Source: Nematostella vectensis (Eukaryota; Cnidaria; Anthozoa; Actiniaria; Edwardsiidae). From it: a stretch of 64,000 nucleotides of DNA. The position numbers and the translations under genes were made by a program. Positions 42,093 through 53,490 of the stretch are shown piece after piece. The DNA lies in contig NC_064042.1 in NCBI RefSeq assembly GCF_932526225.1, forward strand, positions 14,767,040 through 14,831,039, given 5' to 3'. The first letter of the stretch is position 1, and each line of letters begins with the position of its first letter. The notes under the pieces were generated by a model that saw only the letters and a list, made by a program, of their open reading frames with translations, was not told the origin of the DNA and did not search any database.

Positions 42093-44939
42093 CTACAAAT
42101 GGTAGACTATGGGATAATCTCTCGTTACGTGCAATTCAAGAGGCTTCTTTTCTATGCCTGATGACGCCGCGACACGTATTTGTGCATTACCCGATTCATC
42201 TTCCTCTTCACTCAGCTCCTCGATGCTATCCATACTACTGGCCACACTACTGGCCCTACTTGTCCTCCGCTCAATCCTCCTTCCTTTGCCCGATTCCGTC
42301 CCTTCTCGTCCCTTCTGATAAGGTTTCGGTTTGGCTGGAATGTTCTTTATTATACTTGAATACCGGCCTTGAGTTGGTGAATCCGTGTTGTTTGCAGAGG
42401 AACGTTTGTTTGTATACCACTTATTTTTCAATATTGGCGAGGTTCCTTTCCGAAAGGGTGACGTATCTACCTTCGTGTTTAACTCGTTTTCTTCAGAGCG
42501 AATTCGTGAAACACTTGCAAGAGCCAGCCCATCTGTCTGAGTCATGGAATCCCTTCGTATGTCGACCACGCTACTCGCCGCTTCTGACTCGACCTCGCTC
42601 GTAGAGTCGTTATCTTGCCTCGTAAAAGAGGGTTCCACCGTCGAGCTTGATAGCGAAGCATGTGAGTCGAAATGCTCCATAGCGAGATCTGCATCGTTCT
42701 CGAATTCCCTCTTCTTCGTCAGGGGCGTCTCCGCGCCGAGCGATGTTAGTGAAGTGGAGGATAGACGCCGAGAAATTCGTTCATTACTCGCAGGTGAGGT
42801 AGGGTTAGACTTCTGGTTAATGCCATTGTAGTAGCTTTCAATGAGGGCGTGGTGAATGTGGTCCTTGAAATACCTGGAGACAAAGTCACAGGTGTTTACA
42901 CAGATGGGAGGGTGCGCAGGGTACGCCCTATTCCCCTTGGCCGCCAAAAAGTGGGTCATTTCTTATTGAAAGTGTGTCAAAAACACTATCCTTTTTCCAT
43001 ATGATACCTATGACTGTGCACCCTTCCTTGGCCAATCCTGGGTGCGGTATTCGCCTGAGTCATTAGTGTACTTTTTTTTCAATTTGAATCCTTTTCTTGA
43101 GTTTGAGAGGTCCCCCTTTCCAACTTAATGGTGTGTTTCAAGCCCCGTGTACAGGTGACCGCCTGAGCTATGTACGGCCCAGGGGAACAGGTTATGATAG
43201 AGACACTTGTAGCGTGACGCAGATTACTAAGTAGAGTACTACACTCAGCAGGTTCAAGGCATCACTTATATTTGCATCTTTTTCGTAGGGTTTCCATCTC
43301 GTGTGTAAAACTTTTTACGATTTAGATAGAAATTATACTAAACTAAATCTTTGAGCATATAAACCATTGCCCAGGAACACGACATGGCCAATAATGTGCA
43401 TCAGATTGACTTATTCTAGCCTACTTACGGGCGCTGGGCGTCGAGTTCGGCTTGTTGCCTTAGCACTCTCCTTCTTCTCACGATCACGAAGATGAGTATT
43501 ATAACAGCGATCACTAACAGCGTGGATACGATCCCGATGCCGAGAAGAACATCCGGCGCTACGATATAAAACACATCAACCGAAATTTACACTTAACTAG
43601 ACTTAACTTAATTGATCGAATTGTCCTCGTTTGCGGAAAATCGGGTTTTCCGAGATCACATGATAGCTAGTTGATTTTTTCGATTGACAAAAATCACACG
43701 TGTTAAAAATAAACTGATTGATGGAATCGTTCTTAATGTCTTTCTAGTACGAGGCAGAAATGTCTTGCACTCTCGGTATTACATTCCCTTACTCATTCTC
43801 CCGTCCCTCCCACCCTAGTTTGTGGCAGAAGTGTTCTGTGTATAAGCATGTACTTTTCGGTACTAAATTCCCGTCCCTCCCCTGCTTAGTTTTTCTGTTT
43901 ATAGCAGAAGTGTTATGTACATACCAATGCACTTTTCGGTACTAAATTCTCATCCCATGCTTAGTTTGTCTACTTATGGCGTAAGTGTTCTGTACATACC
44001 CACGCACTTGTCAGTTCTACATTCGCGCTCTTCGCTCAGATCTTCTACGGTGCATGACGTCATTGGCGGACATGTACGCGTTCGCCATTGCTTGCCATTA
44101 CAAGAGTGAGAGCACTTGCCCCAGGCCCCCCAAGAATTCACATATCCATTCACTGGGGGAATGAAAAAGGTTTACTAGGGAATTTGGAATTCAGCCAATT
44201 ATCTAAAACATTCAAAATGTCGAATTAAGGTAATATTGGAGGAGGGTTAAAGCTATTTATCTACGTATGTATGAAAAAAATTATCGCCGCCCATAAAATC
44301 AATGCAAGAGGTGTAAGTTCAAGTAAAAGTAACAAAATCCATTTTAATTTCAATTCATTCCATGCTCTACCCTATTGCTAAAAAATAAATGAATAAATAA
44401 TGTTTTTTCACAAAGACATTTCAGAAATAACATTAAAACCATGCATATCGGATCAAAAGCTCAAAAACCCACCGACCACCACCTTTTCCCCCTGAAATTA
44501 TTGCTATATGACCAAAGCTGTTTAACATCTCCATATATGGCAATACTAACTTACTCGTAATAAAAGAACCTGTTTCTGTTTGTGGTGTCTTTTTGGCTTT
44601 TGGAATTGGCTTATTGCCTTTTAGACAAGATCATCCCGATTGTTTTGATTTTAATCAATAACAAATAAATAATAAATATTTAAAAATATTTACACTAGCC
44701 GAGAAGGTAATGCTACCAATGCACCATTTCGAAACAGTTTAATCATAGAATTCGATAGAATGCCTACAGGTGTAAATATAGCATAGAAATGGCCTAGAAT
44801 TAAGCATTGACATGGCGAATGACATTATATTCCTCAAGTCTTTTCCACGCGAAAAGAATGCCTATTTCAGCTAGCTTTACAACTCACCTAACGGCAGAAA
44901 GAAACAAGAGATAGCTATTTCTAGACAACCCTTCTTCAT
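42093..44939 (-). CDS. Single-pass membrane protein with minimal ectodomain and long cytoplasmic tail, three exons
   Basis: Exon 1 is 44939-44888 (ATG, signal-like MKKGCLEIAISCFFLPLG, donor GTGAGT), exon 2 is 43558-43429 (membrane segment) and exon 3 is 42927-42093. Phases 1 and 2 both fit and total 338 aa. After the leader only APDVLLG remains outside before a helix (GIVSTLLVIAVIILIFVIV) and a stop-transfer RRRR. The tail of about 290 residues has a conserved-looking start (CVNTCDFVSRYFKDHIHHAL) and then a low-complexity Ser/Thr/Glu/Arg stretch with possible phosphorylation sites (RRLSSTSLTS, RRTSRASSVASS) and an acidic patch ELSEEEDES. I do not recognise the family. Exon 3 also opens with an in-frame Met upstream of the chosen acceptor, so a start inside the intron cannot be excluded, and middle exons in the 1.3-kb intron could have been missed. 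Confidence 0.62.
42928..43428 (-). other. Intron 2 of the membrane-protein gene
   Basis: The donor is GTAAGT at 43428 (reading leftward); the acceptor GGGAATAG ends at 42928. Nothing recognised. Confidence 0.55.
43559..44887 (-). other. Intron 1 of the membrane-protein gene
   Basis: Contains tandem, diverged units of about 70-75 bp at 43790-44030 (TTCTGTGTATAAGCATGTAC, GTTATGTACATACCAATGCA, GTTCTGTACATACCCACGCA; each followed by CTTTTCGGTACTAAATTC or a close variant). No phase-1 exon is visible. Confidence 0.5.
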
Positions 44940-47248
44940 CTTCTAAAGCAAAAGAGCTTGCCCAGTACATCAATTAAGACGTCGGTTCTATCAGGAAGTT
45001 ATCATTTCTGTCTCGACTCATCTTGGTGATATTTTCTTGGTCGTTTGTGAGCCGTTCGTTGGAAATTTCTGGCAATAAACAAATGGCCTGATCGACCCCA
45101 CACGGCTCACGGAATAGCCCATGCGAATTAAAGTCAGCAGTACTGGGATACCGCCACAGTGAGACGTCGTGATGCACCAATGAATTTCATAGAAATAATA
45201 ATCCGCTCAGTTGAATGCACGAGTGTTTTCAGGATCGAGGTATTAAAATTGGTTCAAAGTTTGCGTGAACCTCTTTTATTTTGACCGAATCCATAAGAAC
45301 TTTCCGCGCTACGTCTTTACAGGGTGTTGCAGAAGATATTTCTCCTGCTTAAAATAGGTAGCTTTGTTTATCACGATACGGTTTCTTTTGATTCTTGTGA
45401 TTACCGATTTTTTTTTCAGCTAAATGTGCACATGCTATTAACATTTTCTCAAATTCTGTATAAGAGTGAGTTCCTTTTAGTGTTCTAATTTTGCCTACAG
45501 TAGAAAGCATCGATAGGAAAGATCAAAATGCTTTTTTCAAGCTTAGACTATTATTTCAAGTTTTTTGTAAGGTTAAACCGGGCGAAAATTTGAATCATTA
45601 AAAATAAAGATAGGTTGACATGGCAACAGAAAATTTGTGGTGATATCAAAATTTTGAGGCTGAAATATTTCGAAGATTAGACAAGAAAGGCTTAAAGTGC
45701 ATCTTAAGGAATAAGCGATATCCTCCAAAACGGTTCATTCATCGATATCTAAAATTGCTGTTGTTAGGAAAACTTCCAGACGCTATAATCCGCCAAACAT
45801 TTGTGAAATGGAATGTATTTAGGCATGACATCATTTTGATGACGTCATCAAGCGATGACGTCATGTGATAACGTCACCATAGTAAAATCTATAATCTTAG
45901 CTGTTGAAGTATCTGTTAAGAAAATTGTAGCTTTATAACATTATCTATGAGGGTGCCTACAAAGTTTGGTATGCGTTTTGGATTCTCAAAAACGAAAATT
46001 CCGCACAACTTTTAATTTTTTTTTTTCACTTTTATTTGAATAACTTCTTTAATTTTCAAAATATCGGGAAATCGATACATAGTTTTGTAGACGGCAACTA
46101 GGTGAATATTCTCTGCCTAAAAAAAATCGCGAGCCGCACGTTAGAGTTGAAACCCAAACCGGAAGTAGAATCATCTACACATGCCCAATAAAATTTTGTG
46201 ATAAAGGCCTGGTTACTAACGCCAAAGTCGCTAAGTAGGTGCCTTTAGTGAAAAATCATGCTCGCCTTTTATATATTATAGTATTTGCTGTTTTATTACG
46301 TTTTTCTCGCCAGAAAACCGAATCGCTAAGTAACGAGATATGTCCCAACACCCTTAACTTTGGAGCAGGCTCGTACTCAGTCCATATCTATCAATGGCAG
46401 TCGTTTTTCCAAATGGCCTAAACGAGCCTGGGGCGAGAGCGCGGGAGACCTATGATGTTTTAAAGCGTTTTGGGGCCTGGGCCTATTTTCAAAATGGCGG
46501 CCTGCAAAATCGTACTAAACATGCCATTTCTGTAAGTTTACATCAAAATTCTCGACGTAATCTCTGAAACTTAAAAGTAAAAAACTAAAGCGGACTCAAA
46601 ACTATGGTGTCCTTATAGAGAATTGAACGGAAAAAAACACCACTTTGAGAGGTCGCCCCGAACGCGCTCAGGGGGCCGACCGTTTGTCAGCACCCAAGAA
46701 GAACGCTAAATTTCGACTTTGCAGCGAAAAATTGCAGGGAAATTCTGGCCTTTTGGATTATTTTTTCGAATAGATGTGTTTAGAAATAATTCTTCTATGG
46801 CATGTAGGATAAAGCTATCCGCTTTCTGCCGAAAAAGTTGCCTCGAAGAGTCGAAGGTGAGTTTGCCAGGGCGTGGAGCTTCCTACCCTGTTGTATTTTA
46901 TTACGAGTGGTGAGGAGGTGAACCGTGTTAGTAATGTTTCGAACCAAACGACACTCTGTTTTCACGATCTCCGACTTTCTTCTCCCTTTATTCGAATCAG
47001 CTCTCAATCTCTTTTACAATCTGTTTTTCTCTCTCACGAGCTCACCCCGTGCCTGGTACAATGATACGCGATCCTATTACTCATTACATATTACATAATT
47101 GGTGATCATAAACTAATAACTTTAACAACTTCCGGTACACAGAAACGGAACTCCCGGAACAAACCGAGATGAGGGAGGAAAATCGCCTAAACTGTTATGA
47201 ATGACGGCTAAAACGTCACCAGATCAATCTATGACAACAGCTCCAATT
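44940..47248. other. Intergenic region with a pair of TGACGTCA palindromes
   Basis: Two perfect CRE-like octamers lie 16 bp apart at 45840-45847 and 45856-45863, in a stretch that also contains ATGACATCA and AACGTCACC. They lie about 900 bp upstream of the minus-strand membrane-protein gene. The surrounding sequence looks like a dispersed repeat, so the sites may be coincidental. No exon is supported elsewhere in the interval. Confidence 0.4.
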
Positions 47249-48210
47249 ATTACAGATATATCCGTTGAACAGATTAAAGATAATATTCCATACACGAACA
47301 TTTCGTCTGGTTTGCCCATGGTAAATCATGTCTTTTTCTTCTCCACTCTACCATCCTGACTAGGTATACAAGTCAGGCTCAGGGCCTTGGCGTTTTAATG
47401 TTTTCTATAAACCAGTGAGAAAAGGGGTTTCCACTAATATCCCAAGCTCCTTTGCGCGGCGCGTTTCTTACGATGACGATTGCCTTCGCGTATTTTGTAA
47501 TAGTTTATTGTTATTTTGCCTTTATTCAATAACGAAGGCGTTACTGAAGGTAAGAAGTCATATTACCTTATTCTATAACGGCCGTACCAGGGGATGGGTC
47601 ACTGGGGGGCACGTGGCCCCGCCATATTTTTTAAAATATAAGGAAATGACGAGTAGGGGCGTGGCGGTGCCTATTGTGCCCCCCCCCCCCCTCAATAATT
47701 GGAGACCTGCTCCGGCTATGTCTCTGATAATTTCACTGGATTAAAAGTAGTTTCATTTGATTTTGCATTTCCTATTCTTTTTTCTTAATTACTGTCGAAT
47801 CCGTTGTATCGCGACCCGCGTTTTCAAAACACGATTTGTTTTGGTTTTCTGTTCCGTCAGTAAAACCATTCTGAGCCAATCAGAGTCTCGCTTTGTGCAC
47901 TTCCCTGGCTATCCTCTGGACGAAAACGCGACAGAAAGCCAGGCAACTGCTCTAGGCGAGAGGTGGCAAGCATTTTATTGGGTTAGAATAATTTGACTGG
48001 CGGAACAGAAAATCCCAAAAGACAAAAACAAATCGATGTTTTAAAAATGCGGCGTCGCGATACAACGGACTCGACAGTTAAGCCCGCGATGCATTTCATT
48101 TCTGTTTCTGACGTACGCTCAAGGTAAAAATGAATCAAAAGTATAACTTCATTAATCATAACAATAATAATGACGATATGATTAATGATAATAGATTAAT
48201 AGATAGATAG
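47249..48210 (+). repeat. Tandem duplication, copy A
   Basis: This segment, from ATTATTACAGATATATCCGT to GATTAATAGATAGATAG, recurs at 48477-49336 with high identity. Copy A contains about 100 bp (47672-47770) missing from copy B. The missing part is bounded by the short direct repeat CCTATT. Confidence 0.92.
47792..48077. mobile_element. MITE, 286 bp, TTA target duplication (PIF/Harbinger-like)
   Basis: The left end CTGTCGAATCCGTTGTATCG is matched by the right end CGATACAACGGACTCGACAG, and the inverted arms extend about 75 bp to CTGTTCCG/CGGAACAG. TTA flanks both ends. A 3-bp TWA target duplication is characteristic of PIF/Harbinger elements. No coding capacity. Confidence 0.85.
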
Positions 48211-48476
48211 GTTGAATTACGTTTTGTTACAATAGTCAAATACTTAAAAATTCTAAAAATCTAAAATATGAATCTAAAATTACAGGCTTGATCAAATCTA
48301 TACTGCGTTGATTAAATATCTAGTCGAAAAATTTAGTGGAGGCATTGAACATTAAAAAACTTTTTGCAAAACGTTGCGTGTTGGCTTTGATGGCAAAGAC
48401 CCGCCTCTTCCTAATATTAATTCTAGAGTTCTGCTGAGGGAGCAGCCTATGTAGTTTGGACTGGCCATGACTTCGC

Positions 48477-49336
48477 TATTACAGATATATTCGTTGAACA
48501 GATTAAAAACAATATTCCATACACGAACATTTCGTCTGGTTTGCCCTTGGTAAATCATGTCTTTTTCTTCTCCACTCTACCATCCTGACTAGGTATACAA
48601 GTCAGGCTCAGGGCCTTGGCATTTTAATGTTTTCTATAAACCAGTGAGAAAAGGGGTTCCAACTAATATCCCAAGCTCCTTTGCGCGGCGCGTTTCTTAC
48701 GATGACGATTGTTTTTGCGTATTTTGTAATAGTTTATTGTTATTTTGTCTTCACTCAATAACGAAGGCGTTACTGAAGGTAAGAAGTCATATTACTTTAT
48801 TCTATAACGGCCGTACCAGGGGATGGGTCACTGGGGGGCACGTGGCCCCCGAATATTTTTAAAAATATAAGGAAATGACGAGTAGGGGCGTGGCGGTGCC
48901 TATTCTTTTTTCTTAATTACTGTCGAATCCGTTGTATCGCGACCCGCGTTTTCAAAACACGATTTGTTTTGGTTTTCTGTTCCGTCAGTAAAACCATTCT
49001 GAGCCAATCAGAGTCTCGCTTTGTGCACTTCCCTGGCTATCCTCTGGACGAAAACGCGACAGAAAGCCAGGCAACTGCTCTAGGCGAGAGATGGCAAGCA
49101 TTTTATTGGGTTAGAATAATTTGACTGGCGGAACAGAAAATCCCAAAAGACAAAAACAAATCGATGTTTCAAAAATGCGGCGTCGCGATACAACGGACTC
49201 GACAGTTAAGCCCGCGATGCATTTTATTTCTGTTTCTGACGTACGCTCAAGGTAAAAATGAATCAAAAGTATAACTTCATTAATCATAACAATAATACTG
49301 ACGATATGATTAATGATAATAGATTAATAGATAGGG
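48477..49336 (+). repeat. Tandem duplication, copy B
   Basis: A copy of 47249-48210 that lacks the ~100-bp piece between two CCTATT words. A 266-bp unrelated spacer (48211-48476) separates the copies. Confidence 0.92.
48920..49205. mobile_element. Second copy of the 286-bp TTA-flanked MITE
   Basis: Same length and ends as the one at 47792, again with TTA on both sides. It was carried by the segmental duplication rather than inserted independently, because the flanks are the same. Confidence 0.85.
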
Positions 49337-49822
49337 TCCTTATTTTACCCTCGAATCCACTTAGGATGATGACTCAATTCCTTAGGTTTCGAACTCTCCA
49401 ATCAACTGAATGTTCCAGAGGGTCACGGATTGTTTTTATAACATCGTCTCTAAAACTCATTGAGCCATTCACACGGTTTGTCTGAGCCGAAAACAACCCA
49501 TTTCATAACATCACCTCTGACCACAAAAACACTTGATACGTGAATGGCGTCTCAAAGTACTTACAGTCACAAAAAAACTCCACATAAGGACTGTAGCGTG
49601 ACTCTTAGGATGTGAGCCGCGGAGCCGCAAGCCAGCACAGACGGAGTGAGGTTTACGAGTTGCGTTAGCGCCCAAATGAGCAGTGAATAATTGTAAGATG
49701 TTACGATGTAGGGGGTGTGATTGTTTAACACCATAAGACCGTGTTTGAAGCGCCAGGAAGGTGTATTCGTATAGAAGAAGGCGCTGGTTTGCTCGTCAGC
49801 TTGGAGTAGACAGATCGAGGTC
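49337..49822. other. Upstream region of the CUB-ZP gene
   Basis: No exon. The promoter should lie here, but no clear TATA box precedes the signal-peptide exon. Confidence 0.4.
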
Positions 49823-52800
49823 ATGCATCAGATAGTGACGGTATTTTTAGCGGTTGTTTTTTCCCGCAGAATTCACGCTAGTGATGGTGAGTAATTGTGT
49901 CTTTTATTTTTTGTTAAGACTTCGCGATCAATGTTAGCAATGTTGTTTTATTTACGCAGTGTGTCTGGCACCTATATACTACTCCAGCAGAATTTATTTT
50001 AAGAGGATTCTAAAACTCCAACTATAATATCAAATATCGTAAATAGTCGGCTGCACAGAACGATAATTTTCTTTGAAATTGATAAGCGTACTATAATAGC
50101 CGTATGTTTTTACTGTTTAGATATATACATGATTAAGCATATTATCACATTCATAAATTGGTGATCTCTCCATGCTTGAGGTTTTGCGATTGGGCCGATT
50201 AGCTGCTCAAAACGATAAAATAACAGACCATATTTCTTTTATATGCGCCTTACGTTCTAGTTTATAGAGCTGGCTTAGGCGGACCAAATCTATAAAAAAT
50301 ATGCAATGAACAATAAGCCAGCCTTGTCAAACCACGGACAACACCTACGAATGATATGTTCTCTGAGTTATAATAGCTATAGCCCGAACCAAGAAGCAAT
50401 TTTCTGTTTTGAGAAAAACATAGCATTTTAATATAAAGCATAGCGTGCAGGGTGGAGGGAACCACTACAACTTAATGTCTTATCTGACTGATAACATATT
50501 TTTATTCTTGATTAAGACCTATAATAAAATTACAAATCTATCATACAAGCACGAACGGGGCACTTTTTTATACTGTGTTTATTTTGTTATCGGCAATAGT
50601 GACAAGTTTTATTTTAAAATCAGTTTTGTAGACGATGGCCAGTAAAAGCAATATCGGAAATTTTCGTTATTGTTTGAATAAAAAATTCTGTGAAACCACC
50701 TTTTTAATGACCTGTCATAAAAACATCGTTATTGAATTCGAACTCGCATAATCAAGATGGACCTTACTTTAGCAAGATGCTTCATATTAGCGATATTATC
50801 TTTTTTTAATTTCTCCTTCCTACGATAAACATCTTTCCTTCATCTACAAACTTCCAATTGCAATCAGTTGTTTGCATATTGCGGGTTTTGCGGTGTTCCG
50901 CTGAATGATTTTGTTGGTCGATTGGAGTCTCGCTGGCGCAGAAAATAATAGGAGTAATGAGACATCTTCTTATAATAGTTTTACGCATCGTCAAAGACTA
51001 GACGACTAGTATTCCTTTACCTAGAACACAGTTATGCTGCACATAATTTGACGCCTTCGCGTATTTTCTAGACTTATACGTACTGTGTACTTACGCTACG
51101 ACACATCAGAGTTAGGGGCTCTAGGATTATTTCTTAGTGGATGTGATTTAGAGAATCGGTGTATTTTGTATGGCTGAACTCCGTCCGTTGTCACAACTTG
51201 CGTGACAATGTTTTGTTTTGTTTTGAATATTCAAAACTCTCCTTATTTATCAAAAGACACCTTTCCCTGCATTACTTGATCCCTAAAAACAATTGCGCTG
51301 TCCTTGGTTGTAAGAGGGATTGAAATTCACAGTGATTCAAGCGGATTTTAATTCCATTCTGAGATGCCCATCTCATTTGCAGGGGGTTTATTGGCTTTAA
51401 AAGACACCTTTGGGAAACACGGCCTGGGGACATAACCTTCTTTAATTGGGACTTTGAAAACTGTCATAATAACCAGATTTCTTTATTGAGCGGGATTCCA
51501 TTATGTACAGACAGAACAATTGAATACAATACACGATGTGTAACACAAAGAATAGTACAAACCTAAAAAGACTTTTTATATTGTTACCAGACTTGATTGG
51601 CAAGCTTATTGTGAATTTTTCATCGGATACTTTTAAGAACTTTTCGGGGAAAAGTTTATGCCTTCCTACCAAAATTCAAGAAAGGAAACAATATATGTTC
51701 AATTTTCAAGAAGGTATCATCAGGATGATGAATCTGTCAATCATAAAATAGTAGGGCCGCCGAAAACTACCAACCAATCGATACCTTTCCTCCAGCAGCC
51801 TGTTGTATTTATTTTATAGCACATAAACAAGATGCAGCCAGCGAGATCAAGCTATCAAGGCAGATAGGACGCAAACAGTTCCCATGATCTTCCATCGTTG
51901 GGGATAATTTATTTTTGCTTCCGGCTTATGAAGTCACAATAAGCTAAAGCAATGGCGAGATAACTATACGAAGACCAAACTAAGGTTATCACACATCAGC
52001 AGATAACAGTGTTACATCTGTTATTCATGTAAGAAAAGAATGAATATCTTGAATAATTGAAAGCAGAAATCCTCAACCGACGCAAGGAGCTTCTCAGTCT
52101 GGGAAAACCAAAGAGTTCTAAATTTTTAATAAGAAAACGGCTAGGAGGTTTCCACTGGTTTTGATCGACTCTGATCTTTGATCTTGCTGAAGAGCTCAAT
52201 TTAACCACATCCGGTTCCCAAGATATGTTTTTTTATGGTTAACCGTGTTGTCTGTTAGCGTGATTTTGCGGTTTTTATGGCCCTCATTAAAGACATGTTA
52301 TCATCACACACTTGTCAAGTCACCCACTCCGTGTAAGCACGTGTGGTTTACAAGATGGGGGAAATAATTAGTGGTTTGTTCAAGCTGCTAAATAATCTTT
52401 CCTTGTCTATCATCCTTCTGGTGTTAGCAGATGTTTGAAGGGCTAACTGGGAAATTGTATATATTTTGTGTATAGCATGTATCATATCTCATCGATAGAA
52501 AGGTGACAGCATTATCACGGGGTGTAGACGAGAGGGGGCTTATGTTTACTGAATCCAATGCTTTGCATTGTAATTTTGACTCTGTTGTTTTCAGACAGAT
52601 CTATAAAACTTATCATTAGTAAAAAGACAAGCTTGTGACATACAGTAAACGGGCGGGGGAGATTTGGCCATTCTTCTAGAACTGATTCTTGAAGACCAAG
52701 GGAGGGAGGGTGGTGGAGGAGACGCGCCTTCCTCTAGCTACGCGCCCCTGTAAGGTTGACCGGCGGAAAATAAACATAAGCGGACCCGTGACCCGTGAGT

Positions 52801-53330
52801 TGGGTGTCTTGTAGTCTGCGAGTAAAATAAAAAAAATATACAAATATTCACATTTTTTACGTATTCTCTGTACATTCCAGACCACCTTTGTACGATAAAC
52901 CACACAGCAATTTCCATTTTTGCTCGATATACGAACCTCGCCTTCGACGAGATACGAGAGCCCGCGTTCCCTAGTGGCCATCGCCCTACCGACTGCGCAT
53001 GGCAAATAACGGCTCCCGCTGGTCATCGCATCAAATTCGTCATTGATGAGCTTCACCTCAACCACGAAAAAGACCGCCTGACTATCTACGATGGTGTATC
53101 GGACACCAGTGCCATACTCGTGGATTACGGACCGTGCGCCAAGGGCCGCTTGGTGTTATACTCGAGTGGTAGTGGAGTGCTTATCTCACTGGTATCCAAT
53201 AGCAACGCAGCTAATGGACGGTTGAAGATACTGTTCAAGTCTCTACCTCCTGGTAGGTGACAGACAGACAGACGGACAGACAGACAGACAGACGGACGGA
53301 CGGACGGACGGACGGACGGACGGACGGACG

Positions 53331-53409
<79 letters not shown>

Positions 53410-53458
53410 GGACGGACAGACGGACGGACGGACGGACGGACGGGCAGACAGACAGACG

Positions 53459-53490
<32 letters not shown>

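Noticed and set aside
44974-45180. Minus-strand frame of 68 codons upstream of the membrane-protein gene
   Set aside because: No domain and no phase-compatible splice sites; it may be 5' UTR or plain intergenic DNA.
47415-47744. Similar reading frames (MRKGV.TNIPSSFARRVSYDDD) in both copies of the 47-49 kb duplication
   Set aside because: They are similar only because the DNA is duplicated; copy B breaks off early, no domain is recognised and no splice sites support an exon.
52676-53065. Minus-strand frame of 129 codons
   Set aside because: It is antisense to the first CUB exon, which has the domain match and the splice phases.
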